From contig CAWKFM010000005.1 in assembly GCA_963849065.1 (NCBI GenBank), positions 62,001 to 126,000 on the forward strand: 64,000 nt of DNA. Direction: 5' to 3'. Shown here in pieces: positions 1-8,429 of this stretch. Below the pieces are notes generated by a model. It searched no databases. It worked only from the letters and a program-made list of their open reading frames with translations, and was not told the DNA's origin. Both the position numbers and the translations under genes were made by a program. Every line of letters starts with the position of its first letter. Position 1 is the first letter of the stretch. Source of the stretch: TOLSYN sp963849065. GTDB taxonomy: Bacteria; Acidobacteriota; Terriglobia; Terriglobales; Acidobacteriaceae.

Positions 1-93
1 GGCGTGGCCCTGGCGGTCATGGGAGCCGTCGCCTGGTACGCCTTCAGCCTCGCGCCTACCGCCCACGTAGCCCTCGCCTCCGTCGGCCACTAA
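1..93 (+). CDS. C-terminal end of an unidentified membrane protein (partial)
   Basis: The window opens inside a frame that reads about 30 codons, rich in Ala, Val, Leu and Trp, to a TAA at 91-93. The hydrophobic stretch looks like the end of a last transmembrane helix. The rest of the gene lies outside the window, so no family can be named. An isolated short frame could also be chance in GC-rich DNA. Confidence 0.4.
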   Translation, partial: GVALAVMGAVAWYAFSLAPTAHVALASVGH

Positions 94-190
94 CCGCCTT
101 TGCTCCGGAGGCGTCACCCTGCCCAAATCTTCCGTTCCGTGTCAAGGTCACTTCTGCCGGCAATTGATTTGCTGCCTTTTTCCCCAACAA

Positions 191-225
191 AGAAGCGGTG
201 TTCCGTCATCCGGAACACCGCTTCT
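191..225 (-). terminator. Rho-independent terminator, probably bidirectional
   Basis: A perfect 15-bp stem (191-205 pairs with 211-225) closes a 5-base loop. On the minus strand it is followed by TTTGTT. It sits 47 bases past the stop of the aldehyde dehydrogenase gene and would terminate it. It may also stop transcription from the partial gene on the left. Confidence 0.75.
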
Positions 226-271
226 TCTCACTCGTGACCACCACGCGGCTTGTGCCGCGAACCGGAGCCGC

Positions 272-1633
272 TTATGCCTTTCTGCGGGCCAGTCTCTTGA
301 TGTTGAGCAGGTTCTTGTAGCCAACGTTTTCGCTGGTGATGTTGCCGCCGCGGGCGCCACAGCCCAGGGTCAGCGACGGAACCAGCGTGTTGTACAGTGC
401 GCCGATCGTGCCGTGGACTGAAGGCTGGTTCCACATCACGCGGTTGGCATGCACTCTCAGCGCAAACTCCTCGGCTACCTTCTCGTCCTCGGTGAACACC
501 GCGGCCGAGTGGCCCGCGCCGCCGAACTCCAGCTGAACCGCAGCTGCGTTGATGGCCTCGTCCTTGTTGGCAGCGACGATCCAGCCCAGCACCGGCGACA
601 GCTTTTCGTGGCTCATCCAGTCTGCCCCTTCCGTCGTGGTCAAAGGAACCATCAGCAGCTTCCGGTCTTCCGGAATCTTCAGGCCGGCCAGTGCGCCGAT
701 CACCTGCGGGCTCTTGCCCACAATGGCCATCGAAGGAACGCCGCGTTCCTTGTCGAACATGACCTGTTCCAGCTTGGCCTTTTCTGCTTCGGTGCACATG
801 TAGGCGCCCATCTGTTCAAACAGCTTCAGGGCCTTGTCGGCAGTGGCTTTGTCGTCGAAGATCACCGACTGATCGGAGGAGCAGATGGTGCCGTTGTCGA
901 AGGTCTTCGAGGCGATGACGTCGTCAACCGCCATCTGCAGGTTGGCGGTCTTTTCGATGAACACCGGCACGCCGCCCGGTCCAACGCCCAGGGCGGGGTG
1001 GCCGGAGCTGTAGGCCGCCTTCACCATGGCGCCGCCGCCAGTGGCGATGATGATGGATACATCCGGGTGCGTCATCAGGGCGTTGGTGGCTTCCACCGAA
1101 GGCTGGGTAACCCACTGGATGCAGTTTTCCGGAGCGCCGGCGGCCACGGCGGCGTCAAGCATGATCTTGGCGGCAGCCGAGCTGCACTTCTGCGCGCGCG
1201 GGTGGAAGGCGAGGATGATCACGTTGCGCCCCTTGAGCGCAATCAGCGATTTGAACATTGTGGTCGAGGTCGGGTTGGTGGTCGGCGTCACGGCCGCTAC
1301 CACGCCGAACGGCTCGGCGATCGAAATGATGCCATCCTTCTCTTCGATCACGCCTACCGACTTCCCGCCCTTCATGTAGTCAGAGACCACCTGGGTGCCG
1401 AAGTGGTTCTTGATGACCTTGTCTTCCACATTGCCGATGCCGGTTTCTTCCACGGCAAACTCGGCCAGATAGCGCTCGTTGGCCACGCCGGCCTTCGTCA
1501 TGGCGTCGATAATCGTGTCAACCTGCTCCTGGTTGAACGTCCGGAAGATTTCCAGCGCCTTCAGCGCCTTGCTTGCCATTACATCGATTTCCTGTCCTGC
1601 AGCGGTCGTATCTTTTACTACGGCTGTCGCCAT
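272..1633 (-). CDS. Acetaldehyde dehydrogenase, CoA-acylating (AdhE-N/EutE/PduP-like)
   Basis: A 453-residue aldehyde dehydrogenase superfamily protein of the CoA-acylating branch, which interconverts an aldehyde plus CoA and NAD+ with acyl-CoA plus NADH in the cytoplasm. The sequence closely resembles the N-terminal half of bifunctional AdhE: EETGIGNVEDK near the N-terminus, PTTNPTSTT in the cofactor-binding region, and the catalytic cysteine (C251) in NGTICSSDQS. There is no alcohol dehydrogenase half, so it is a stand-alone enzyme. I chose the ATG at 1633 because AAGGAG precedes it by about 7 bases; the frame stays open upstream to 1750 but that stretch has no family resemblance. No microcompartment or sulfoacetaldehyde genes are nearby, so acetaldehyde versus propanal or sulfoacetaldehyde cannot be decided. 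It is monocistronic, with a strong terminator downstream. Confidence 0.88.
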   Translation of the reverse strand: MATAVVKDTTAAGQEIDVMASKALKALEIFRTFNQEQVDTIIDAMTKAGVANERYLAEFAVEETGIGNVEDKVIKNHFGTQVVSDYMKGGKSVGVIEEKDGIISIAEPFGVVAAVTPTTNPTSTTMFKSLIALKGRNVIILAFHPRAQKCSSAAAKIMLDAAVAAGAPENCIQWVTQPSVEATNALMTHPDVSIIIATGGGAMVKAAYSSGHPALGVGPGGVPVFIEKTANLQMAVDDVIASKTFDNGTICSSDQSVIFDDKATADKALKLFEQMGAYMCTEAEKAKLEQVMFDKERGVPSMAIVGKSPQVIGALAGLKIPEDRKLLMVPLTTTEGADWMSHEKLSPVLGWIVAANKDEAINAAAVQLEFGGAGHSAAVFTEDEKVAEEFALRVHANRVMWNQPSVHGTIGALYNTLVPSLTLGCGARGGNITSENVGYKNLLNIKRLARRKA

Positions 1634-1980
1634 GTTTCTGCTCCTTGAAATTTTTGTGGGGTCACTGCCGTGCCGCAAAGAGTGTATCAGAATCGACCCA
1701 TCGCTGTGTGCTCCGATCCAGCCCAGCTCGTTGAAAACTCCACAATCCAATAAGCCGCTCTGCTCCAGCTCCGCTTGATTAAGTCAGTCGTTCTAGCCCG
1801 GTCGTCCCAAGGAGCCGCACGATTAACCACCTACTCACCTCCCAACCAAAATCATTAGCCAACTAGTCAATTGTTCTGAAATTTGCGGTAACGATTTACC
1901 AAGCAATCAACCTGGCGTCCCAAACTATTGGCATTTCGTGCAATGGTTGTCCCAACCCATCCCGCCGTCCTTCGGGCGCA
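1634..1980. other. Intergenic stretch without a recognisable gene
   Basis: About 350 bases between the aldehyde dehydrogenase start and the LysR terminator. It is visibly more AT-rich than its surroundings, especially around 1800-1920. It should hold the aldehyde dehydrogenase promoter. Short frames across it do not resemble proteins. Confidence 0.5.
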
Positions 1981-2006
1981 CAAAAGACCCCGGATCGTCT
2001 CCGGGG
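1981..2006 (-). terminator. Rho-independent terminator of the LysR-type gene
   Basis: The stem CCCCGGA/TCCGGGG (1988-1994 with 2000-2006) has a 5-base loop. Reading on the minus strand it is followed by TCTTTTG. It lies 35 bases past the stop of the LysR-type regulator. Confidence 0.75.
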
Positions 2007-2041
2007 CATTGCCAACCGCATGAACAGCACGCCAAACGAAC

Positions 2042-3004
2042 TCAGCCCTGCGTGGTGCTCCCCTTGGCTTTGCGCCGCGTCGTCTCCCCGCCCTCCGGCT
2101 CAAACACCGCGCGATGCTTAGGATCGGCCGCCATATTCCGGCACACGTTCATAAACGCCACGCCCGCATGCGACAGGGTTGCTCCCTTGCGGATCACCAG
2201 CCGCAGCGTCCGCTCCAGCCGCAGCTCGTCCACGGAAACCGCCACCAGCTCGCCGCGCTGCAGCTCACCCTCCACGCTCATCCGCGGCATCAGCGCCACT
2301 CCGTTGCCCATGCGCACAAATTCCTTCACGCTCGACAGCGTGGGCAGCTCCACGTCCATGTGCAAGGTCGTGCGTGTCTTCTTGAAGGCCTCAATCACCT
2401 TCAGGCGCAGCGGCGAAGTCACGTTGTGCGCCACGAACGACTCGGCGCCCAGGTCGTGAATACTCACGTTTTTCGCCGCCGCCAGCGAGTGTCCCGGATA
2501 CACCACAAACACCAGCTCGTCGCGGTAGAACACCGTGGAGTTCAGCTGCTCGTCCTCCGGCTTGAACGACAACACCCCGAGCTCAACCTGGTGAGTAAGG
2601 ATCAACCTTGGCACGTCGCCTGCCAGCGTCCGCTGCACCTGGATCTTGATCGAGGGATGCATTCGGTGGTAGAGATGCAGCGCCGGCAGCAGACACAGCG
2701 AGGTGAACTCGTTGGCCGCCACCGTCAGCTTGCCTTCGTGCAGACTGCGCAGCTCGGTGATGGCGTCGGTCGCCCGGTCGCGCAGGTTCAGCAGCTCCTC
2801 GGCATACTCCAGCAAAACTTTTCCCGCCGCCGTCAACGTGCCGTCGCGCGAGGAGCGCTCAAAAACCTTTTCGCCCAGCGTATCTTCCAGTTTGCCGATC
2901 GTCTGGCTCACCGCCGACTGCGTGCGATGCAGCCGCAGCGCTGCCCGGGAAAAGCTGCGCTCCTGCGCCACTGCAACAAATGCCTCAAGTTGATACAGGT
3001 CCAT
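2042..3004 (-). CDS. LysR-family transcriptional regulator
   Basis: A 320-residue LysR-type regulator. The N-terminal winged helix-turn-helix is clear: MDLYQLEAFVAVAQERSFSR, then AALRLHRTQSAVSQTIGKLE and the TAAG wing. Residues from about 90 on form the LysR substrate-binding domain. It is transcribed divergently from leuA with only 112 bases between the two starts. That is the classic layout for a LysR regulator controlling its neighbour, so control of the leu genes by a pathway intermediate is a reasonable inference. The effector cannot be read from sequence. The last 15 residues are a charged, probably disordered tail. Confidence 0.9.
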   Translation of the reverse strand: MDLYQLEAFVAVAQERSFSRAALRLHRTQSAVSQTIGKLEDTLGEKVFERSSRDGTLTAAGKVLLEYAEELLNLRDRATDAITELRSLHEGKLTVAANEFTSLCLLPALHLYHRMHPSIKIQVQRTLAGDVPRLILTHQVELGVLSFKPEDEQLNSTVFYRDELVFVVYPGHSLAAAKNVSIHDLGAESFVAHNVTSPLRLKVIEAFKKTRTTLHMDVELPTLSSVKEFVRMGNGVALMPRMSVEGELQRGELVAVSVDELRLERTLRLVIRKGATLSHAGVAFMNVCRNMAADPKHRAVFEPEGGETTRRKAKGSTTQG

Positions 3005-3116
3005 AATTAGCCGTCCGCACTGTTGAATTAGCGTTCCTTATTAAATCATATTATCTTATGCACGATGCAAGAAAAGTAGTTTGACTAATGTCCAGGAACA
3101 TTCGAAGGTAGAGAGT
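3005..3116. promoter_or_regulatory. Divergent lysR-leuA control region
   Basis: A 112-base divergent intergenic region with a markedly AT-rich core at about 3030-3060, containing overlapping TTATTA and TATTAT elements. These would serve as -10 boxes and as part of a LysR T-N11-A type operator. I could not settle on one exact promoter or operator. Confidence 0.4.
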
Positions 3117-4334
3117 ATGGACATCGACGTAGCTGCCCCATCCGAACAAGTTCTCATTTTTGACACGACCCTGCGCGACGGTGAACAGTCGCCCGGCTGC
3201 AGCATGAACACCGAGGAAAAGCTGGTACTGGCCCGCCAGCTGGAGCGCCTTGGCGTCGACATTATCGAAGCCGGATTTCCCGTCGCCTCGCAAGGTGATT
3301 TCGAGGCGGTGCAGCGCGTCGCCAGCGAAATTCGCGGCACCCGCGTCGCCGGCCTCTGCCGCTGTGTCCGCAAGGATATCGATGTTGCTTATCAGGCTTT
3401 GAAGTCCGCGGCCCGTCCCCGCATCCACACCTTCCTGGCCACCAGCGATATCCATCTCAAATACAAGCTCAAGATGTCCCGCGAGGACGCGCTCATCCAT
3501 GTCCGCGATTATGTGGCCCACGCCCGTTCGCTCTGCGATGACGTGGAATTCTCGCCTGAGGACGCGACCCGCTCCGATCCCGACTTCCTCTGCGAAATTC
3601 TGCAGGTGGCCGTCGATTCCGGCGCCACCACGCTCAATATTCCGGATACGGTCGGCTACACTATGCCCGTCGAGTACGGCAACCTCATCCGCAAGATCCG
3701 CCAGACCGTGAAGGGCGAGAACATTGTTCTCTCCTGCCACTGCCACAACGATCTCGGCATGGCGGTCGCCAACTCGCTGGCCGCCGTCGCTGCCGGTGCC
3801 CGCCAGGTCGAGTGCACCATCAACGGCATCGGCGAGCGCGCCGGTAACTGCGCCATGGAAGAGGTGGTCATGAGCCTCTTTGTCCGCGCTGATGTCTATC
3901 CTTACAAGTGCGGCGTGGACCGCGCGCAAATCTACGCCACCAGTCAGCTGCTCTCCGAGACCCTCGGTTTCAGCGTCCAGCCCAACAAGGCCATTGTGGG
4001 ACGCAACGCCTTCGCGCACGAGGCAGGCATTCACCAGCATGGCGTGCTGAGCAATCCGATCTGCTATGAGATCATGACCCCGGAATCGGTGGGCATGCGC
4101 GGCGACCGCATCGTCTTGGGCAAGCACTCCGGACGCCACGCCCTCGCGCACCGCTTCAACGAGCTGGGCCTGAACGTATCGCACGAGGAGTTGGAAGTGC
4201 TCTACACCAAGTTCACCCACTTGGCTGATCGTAAGAAAAAGGTTTACGATCAGGATCTGATCTCGATGGTCGCAACCCATCGTGGTCCGGTGAGCGACTC
4301 GCCGAATGATTCGCCGAATCTGGTGACGGCCTAG
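3117..4334 (+). CDS. leuA: 2-isopropylmalate synthase-type enzyme lacking the regulatory domain
   Basis: A 405-residue DRE-TIM metallolyase of the isopropylmalate/homocitrate synthase family. It condenses acetyl-CoA with a 2-oxo acid, here presumably 2-oxoisovalerate for leucine. Visible features are FDTTLRDGEQSPG at the N-terminus, the metal-binding CHCHNDLGMAVANS segment, and GRNAFAHEAGIHQHG plus LGKHSGRHAL of the subdomains. Bacterial LeuA is usually about 510-520 residues with a C-terminal leucine-binding regulatory domain. Here the protein ends just after VYDQDLISMV with a short tail, and only 115 bases remain before leuC, so the domain is not hidden in another frame. Homocitrate or citramalate synthase are alternatives, but leuC and leuD directly downstream favour LeuA. 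The ATG at 3117 is preferred to a TTG at 3081. Confidence 0.85.
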   Translation: MDIDVAAPSEQVLIFDTTLRDGEQSPGCSMNTEEKLVLARQLERLGVDIIEAGFPVASQGDFEAVQRVASEIRGTRVAGLCRCVRKDIDVAYQALKSAARPRIHTFLATSDIHLKYKLKMSREDALIHVRDYVAHARSLCDDVEFSPEDATRSDPDFLCEILQVAVDSGATTLNIPDTVGYTMPVEYGNLIRKIRQTVKGENIVLSCHCHNDLGMAVANSLAAVAAGARQVECTINGIGERAGNCAMEEVVMSLFVRADVYPYKCGVDRAQIYATSQLLSETLGFSVQPNKAIVGRNAFAHEAGIHQHGVLSNPICYEIMTPESVGMRGDRIVLGKHSGRHALAHRFNELGLNVSHEELEVLYTKFTHLADRKKKVYDQDLISMVATHRGPVSDSPNDSPNLVTA

Positions 4335-4449
4335 CAGCCCTGGCTTCTCCCAGGACAAAGCACCTACGAGATTTTTCCCGCGCTTCGGCGGCCGCACCGT
4401 CGAAGCGTTTAATTCGCGCATGGCATACTTTGCCGTCTGAGGTTTTCCG

Positions 4450-5886
4450 TTGACTACGCCATCCTCTTCCGCAGCACCCCGCAGCCTCTTCGACAAACTG
4501 TGGGATTCCCATGTCGTCTGGCACGAAGCGCCGCAGCCCGCTCTGCTCTACATCGATCTGCACATGGTGCATGAGGTGACCTCGCCCCAGGCCTTCGAGG
4601 GCCTGCGCCTGGCCGGCCGCAAGGTGCGCCGTCCCGACCTTACCTTCGGCACTATCGATCACAACGTGCCCACCACGGCGGCCGAGCGCCTCAACATTCT
4701 CGATCCCATCGCCGCCCAGCAGATCAACACCCTGCGCCAGAACTGCCGCGAGTTCGGCGTTCACCTGGCCGACATCGACTCGCCCGAGACCGGCATCGTC
4801 CACGTCATCGGCCCCGAGCAGGGCGTCACTCATCCCGGCAAAACCATCGTCTGCGGAGACAGCCACACCAGCACCCACGGTGCCTTCGGAGCCCTTGCGT
4901 TCGGCATCGGAACCAGCGAGGTCGAGCACGTTCTCGCCACCCAGACCCTGCAGCAGAAGCGTCCCAAATCGATGCTGGTGAATGTAACCGGCGCGCTGCC
5001 CCGGGGCGTCACCGCCAAGGACCTGGCTCTCGGCATCATCCATCAGATCGGCACCGACGGCGGCACCGGCTACGCCATCGAGTACGCTGGCCCGGCGATC
5101 AGTGCGCTTTCCATGGAAGGCCGCATGACGCTGTGCAACATGGCCATCGAGAGCGGCGCCCGCGCCGGCATGGTCGCCCCCGATGAGACCACCTACGCCT
5201 ATCTCAAAGGCCGCCGCCACGCACCGCAGGGCGAGCAATGGGAGCGCGCCGTGGCCTACTGGCGCACTCTGCCCAGCGATCCCGGCGCGCACTTCGATGC
5301 CGTGGTCCAATTCGATGCCGCCACCCTGCTGCCCTGGGTCACCTGGGGAACTTCGCCCGGCATGTCGGCGCCCGTTACCGGCAGCGCGCCGCGTCCGGAG
5401 GACGGCAGGGACGAGATTGAGAAGCTCTCCATCGCCCGCGCTCTGGAATACATGGGCATCGCACCCGGCCAGTCGCTGGCGTCGCTCGCCGTCGATCGCG
5501 TCTTTGTCGGTTCCTGCACTAACGGGCGCCTCGAAGACCTGCGCGAGGCGGCCAAGGTCATCAAGGGACACCGCGTCAGCCCCAAGGTCCATATGATGGT
5601 CGTCCCCGGCTCGGCAACGGTCAAGAAGGCGGCCGAAAGCGAGGGCCTGGACCGCATCTTCCGCGAGGCCGGAGCCGAGTGGCGCGAGCCCGGTTGCTCC
5701 ATGTGCCTAGCCATGAATCCGGACATCCTGCTGCCCGGCCAGCGCTGCGCCTCCACCAGCAACCGCAACTTTGAAGGCCGCCAGGGACGCGGAGGCCGCA
5801 CCCACCTCGTCAGTCCCGCCATGGCCGCCGCCGCCGCCGTCGCCGGACACTTTACCGACGTGCGTAACTGGGATTACAAGGAGTAG
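4450..5886 (+). CDS. leuC: 3-isopropylmalate dehydratase, large subunit
   Basis: A 478-residue aconitase-superfamily protein that, with LeuD, isomerises 2- to 3-isopropylmalate through a [4Fe-4S] cluster. The three cluster cysteines are visible: C356 in VGSCTNGR, and C416 and C419 in GCSMCLAMNPD. Other signatures are SLFDKLWDSHVV at the start, GDSHTSTHGAFGALAFGIGT and TDGGTGYAIEYAG. The start is a TTG at 4450 with GAGG about 8 bases upstream; no in-frame ATG lies early enough for a full-length enzyme. It lies between leuA and leuD in the same orientation. Confidence 0.96.
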   Translation: MTTPSSSAAPRSLFDKLWDSHVVWHEAPQPALLYIDLHMVHEVTSPQAFEGLRLAGRKVRRPDLTFGTIDHNVPTTAAERLNILDPIAAQQINTLRQNCREFGVHLADIDSPETGIVHVIGPEQGVTHPGKTIVCGDSHTSTHGAFGALAFGIGTSEVEHVLATQTLQQKRPKSMLVNVTGALPRGVTAKDLALGIIHQIGTDGGTGYAIEYAGPAISALSMEGRMTLCNMAIESGARAGMVAPDETTYAYLKGRRHAPQGEQWERAVAYWRTLPSDPGAHFDAVVQFDAATLLPWVTWGTSPGMSAPVTGSAPRPEDGRDEIEKLSIARALEYMGIAPGQSLASLAVDRVFVGSCTNGRLEDLREAAKVIKGHRVSPKVHMMVVPGSATVKKAAESEGLDRIFREAGAEWREPGCSMCLAMNPDILLPGQRCASTSNRNFEGRQGRGGRTHLVSPAMAAAAAVAGHFTDVRNWDYKE

Positions 5887-5890
5887 CCGA

Positions 5891-6484
5891 ATGCAGCCGA
5901 TGCGCACCCATCACGGCCAGGTCATTCCACTCGACCGCGCCAACGTCGATACCGATCAGATCATTCCCAAGCAGTTCCTCAAGCGCATTGAGCGCACCGG
6001 GTACGGCCCGTTCCTGTTCAACGACTGGCGCTATGACGAGGCCGGCAATTCCATTCCGGACTTCATCCTCAACCAGGAGCCTTACAGCCACGGCAGTATT
6101 TTGCTCGCCGGCAAAAACTTCGGCTGCGGCTCCTCGCGTGAGCACGCGGCCTGGGCGCTGACCAACTTCGGAATCCTGGTCGTCATCGCCCCGTCGTTTG
6201 CCGATATTTTTCACACCAACGCCTCCAACAACGGACTTCTCACCGTCGAGTTGCCCGAGGCTGCCATGGCCGAGCTCTTCCGCAAGGCCGCCCACCAGCG
6301 CAATTACCACCTCACCGTCAACGTGGAGACCCTCACCGTTAGCGACCACAGCGGCTTCAGCGCGTCGTTCCCGCTCGATGGCTTCCGCCAGCACTGCCTC
6401 CTCAACGGCCTGGATCAGATCGACATCACCATGCAGAAGCAGCAGGCCATCGCCGATTACGAAGCCCGTCCGCCCCGCTACTAA
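5891..6484 (+). CDS. leuD: 3-isopropylmalate dehydratase, small subunit
   Basis: A 197-residue swivel-domain subunit that completes the isopropylmalate isomerase with LeuC. Typical family signatures are DTDQIIPKQFLKRI, GKNFGCGSSREHAAWAL and NNGLLTVELPE. The ATG at 5891 is preceded by AAGGAG, which overlaps the leuC stop codon (TAG at 5884-5886), so translation of the two subunits is probably coupled. A second in-frame ATG at 5900 is possible. A perfect GC-rich hairpin follows 9 bases after the stop. leuB is not in the window. Confidence 0.96.
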   Translation: MQPMRTHHGQVIPLDRANVDTDQIIPKQFLKRIERTGYGPFLFNDWRYDEAGNSIPDFILNQEPYSHGSILLAGKNFGCGSSREHAAWALTNFGILVVIAPSFADIFHTNASNNGLLTVELPEAAMAELFRKAAHQRNYHLTVNVETLTVSDHSGFSASFPLDGFRQHCLLNGLDQIDITMQKQQAIADYEARPPRY

Positions 6485-6493
6485 ACCCATATC

Positions 6494-6526
6494 GCCGCCG
6501 GCCTGCCCACTCGGCAGGCCGGCGGC
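6494..6526 (+). terminator. Strong hairpin after leuD
   Basis: A perfect 14-bp GC-rich stem (6494-6507 with 6513-6526) has a 5-base loop. No T-run follows, so it is either a weak intrinsic terminator or an mRNA 3'-end stabiliser. A repeat element is also possible. Confidence 0.5.
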
Positions 6527-6729
6527 AATCCATCCGCGCACTTCTCTCTAAACACCCTGAATCTCGTATGGCCGCGCATTTCGGGATTACTTCCGTAATG
6601 GTCCAGCCTCTTGCTATGGTGTCTCCGGGCGAAGTAAATTTACTCACCATTCATGTCGATCTCCGTATGATCTTGACAGGATCGACAATTTTGCGCTGCC
6701 CGCACTGATGAAGTGAGAAACCTCTTTTT

Positions 6730-8280
6730 ATGCCTGTTCTACCGTCGTCGCCGCTGAACAACGTTGCTTTCCGGGACGCCTTCGCCAACGCTGCCGTTGG
6801 CATCGCCATTGTCGATCTTGAAGGCCGTCTGCTGGATACCAACCCCGCCCTGTGCCGCATCTCCGGCTACAGCGCCGAGGAGTTGGCCGTCATCGGATGC
6901 GGATTGGCCGCCGATGGCGAAGGGCAGCATGAGTTCTCCCGGCTGGTCGCAGGGGAGATCCCCGGCTACCTCGCGGAGCGGCACTATCCGCACAAGGATG
7001 GCTCCCCGGTCTGGTTCCGCAACAGCGTCTCGCTGCTGCGCGACGATCAGGGCCGCGCGGCCTGCGTGATGGTCATCATGGAGGACTGGACCGCGAAAAA
7101 GCAGCTTGAAGAGCGCGTCCGCCAGTCGCAAAAGATGGAAGCCCTGGGCTCGCTCGCCGGCGGCGTGGCGCACGACTTCAACAACCTGCTGATGATCATC
7201 AACAGCTACGCTTCGCTTCTCAAGGACGAAGTCGGCGTGGACACGCCCATGGGCGGCAAGGCTCATGCCATTGAAGAAGCCGGAACCCGGGCTGCCGTGC
7301 TCACCCGCCAGCTACTCGCCTTCAGCCGCAAGCAGGTGCTGCAGACCATGCGGCTCTCCATCGATGATCTGCTGCGCTCCTCCCAGCAGATGCTGCGCCG
7401 GTTGATCCGCGAAGACATCGAATTCACCACTCATCCCGGCGCGGGCGCGCCCTGTATCGAGGCCGATCCCGGGCAACTCCAGCAGGTGCTGATGAATCTG
7501 GTCGTCAACGCCAGTGACGCCATGCCCAACGGCGGACGGCTCACCATTCAAACCTCCTCCATTCAGCTGACCGAGGAGATTGCCAACGGCAACGGCAAAA
7601 TGAAGCCCGGCCTCTACGTCCTGCTTTCCGTGGCCGACACCGGCATCGGCATGAGCACCGAGACCCAGGCGCACATTTTCGAGCCCTTCTTCACCACCAA
7701 GGGACAGGGCAAGGGAACCGGCCTCGGCCTGGCGACCGTCTATGGAGTCATCGAACAGAGCGGCGGCCACATCATGGTGGAGAGCGCCCCCGGCAGGGGA
7801 ACCGTGTTCACCATCTACCTGCCCGCCGTGCCCCGCGAACCCGAGCTTGCCAGCAACGAATCCCCGGTGGATGGGATTCCCAAGCCGATCCGCGCCAACG
7901 TCCTGCTGGTCGAGGACGAGGACATCCTGCGCCGCTGTTTGCACAACACGCTCAGCTCCATGGGCTGCTTTGTGCTGCAAGCCAGCGACGGTGCGCAGGC
8001 CCTGGAGATGGCCAAAAGCCAGCTGCTGCTGATCGACCTGGTGGTGACCGACATCGTTATGCCGCGCATGAGCGGCCGCGAGCTGGTCAACTCTCTGCGC
8101 TCGCTCCGCCCCAAGCTGCCCGTCATCTTCATGTCCGGTTATTCCGATATCGCTCCCACGCGCGACGAACTGCGCTCCGGCTCGGTGGTCTTTTTCCAGA
8201 AGCCATTCGGCATCGACGGCCTGCGCAAAGCGGTCGAGGGTATCCTGGCCGGCTCCCGCACCCGTTCCTCCTCCCGCTGA
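6730..8280 (+). CDS. PAS hybrid sensor histidine kinase with C-terminal receiver
   Basis: A 516-residue soluble hybrid kinase. Residues 10-125 form a PAS domain with a PAC-like end. The dimerisation/phosphoacceptor helix carries H148 in AHDFNNLLMIINSY, the HPK4-type H-box. The ATPase domain shows NLVVNASDAMPNGG (N-box), DTGIGM and GTGLGLATVYG. Residues from about 390 on form a receiver domain with the acidic pair in LLVEDED and phosphoacceptor D441 in VVTDIVMP. No transmembrane segment is visible, so it senses a cytoplasmic signal. No output regulator is adjacent; phosphate probably flows to its own receiver and then to an unlinked partner. It stands alone between leuD and pheA. Confidence 0.92.
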   Translation: MPVLPSSPLNNVAFRDAFANAAVGIAIVDLEGRLLDTNPALCRISGYSAEELAVIGCGLAADGEGQHEFSRLVAGEIPGYLAERHYPHKDGSPVWFRNSVSLLRDDQGRAACVMVIMEDWTAKKQLEERVRQSQKMEALGSLAGGVAHDFNNLLMIINSYASLLKDEVGVDTPMGGKAHAIEEAGTRAAVLTRQLLAFSRKQVLQTMRLSIDDLLRSSQQMLRRLIREDIEFTTHPGAGAPCIEADPGQLQQVLMNLVVNASDAMPNGGRLTIQTSSIQLTEEIANGNGKMKPGLYVLLSVADTGIGMSTETQAHIFEPFFTTKGQGKGTGLGLATVYGVIEQSGGHIMVESAPGRGTVFTIYLPAVPREPELASNESPVDGIPKPIRANVLLVEDEDILRRCLHNTLSSMGCFVLQASDGAQALEMAKSQLLLIDLVVTDIVMPRMSGRELVNSLRSLRPKLPVIFMSGYSDIAPTRDELRSGSVVFFQKPFGIDGLRKAVEGILAGSRTRSSSR

Positions 8281-8289
8281 CCCAGCGCC

Positions 8290-8333
8290 GCCGGCCGGAG
8301 TGCCGTCTGTTGGCACGTACCCGGCTGCGAAGC
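8290..8333 (-). repeat. Intergenic hairpin repeat, family 2, copy 1
   Basis: On the minus strand the element reads CTTCGCAGCCGGGTACG, then a GTGCC-AACAGAC-GGCAC hairpin, then TCCGGCCGG. Related copies are at 46781-46826 and 60273-60309. The hairpin stem changes base pairs between copies while the flanks stay constant. Confidence 0.6.
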
Positions 8334-8429
8334 TGAGAAGACGCATAGTTATCCTGCCCCGTGGCCGCATCTCCACCGCCGCACATTGACAGCTTTGGCT
8401 CTCATCCGTTACAAGGGAGCGGAGCCCTC

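Noticed and set aside
449..1648. A 399-codon plus-strand frame opposite the aldehyde dehydrogenase gene
   Set aside because: The composition is unlike a protein, and the opposite strand encodes a full enzyme with catalytic motifs, a ribosome-binding site and a terminator.
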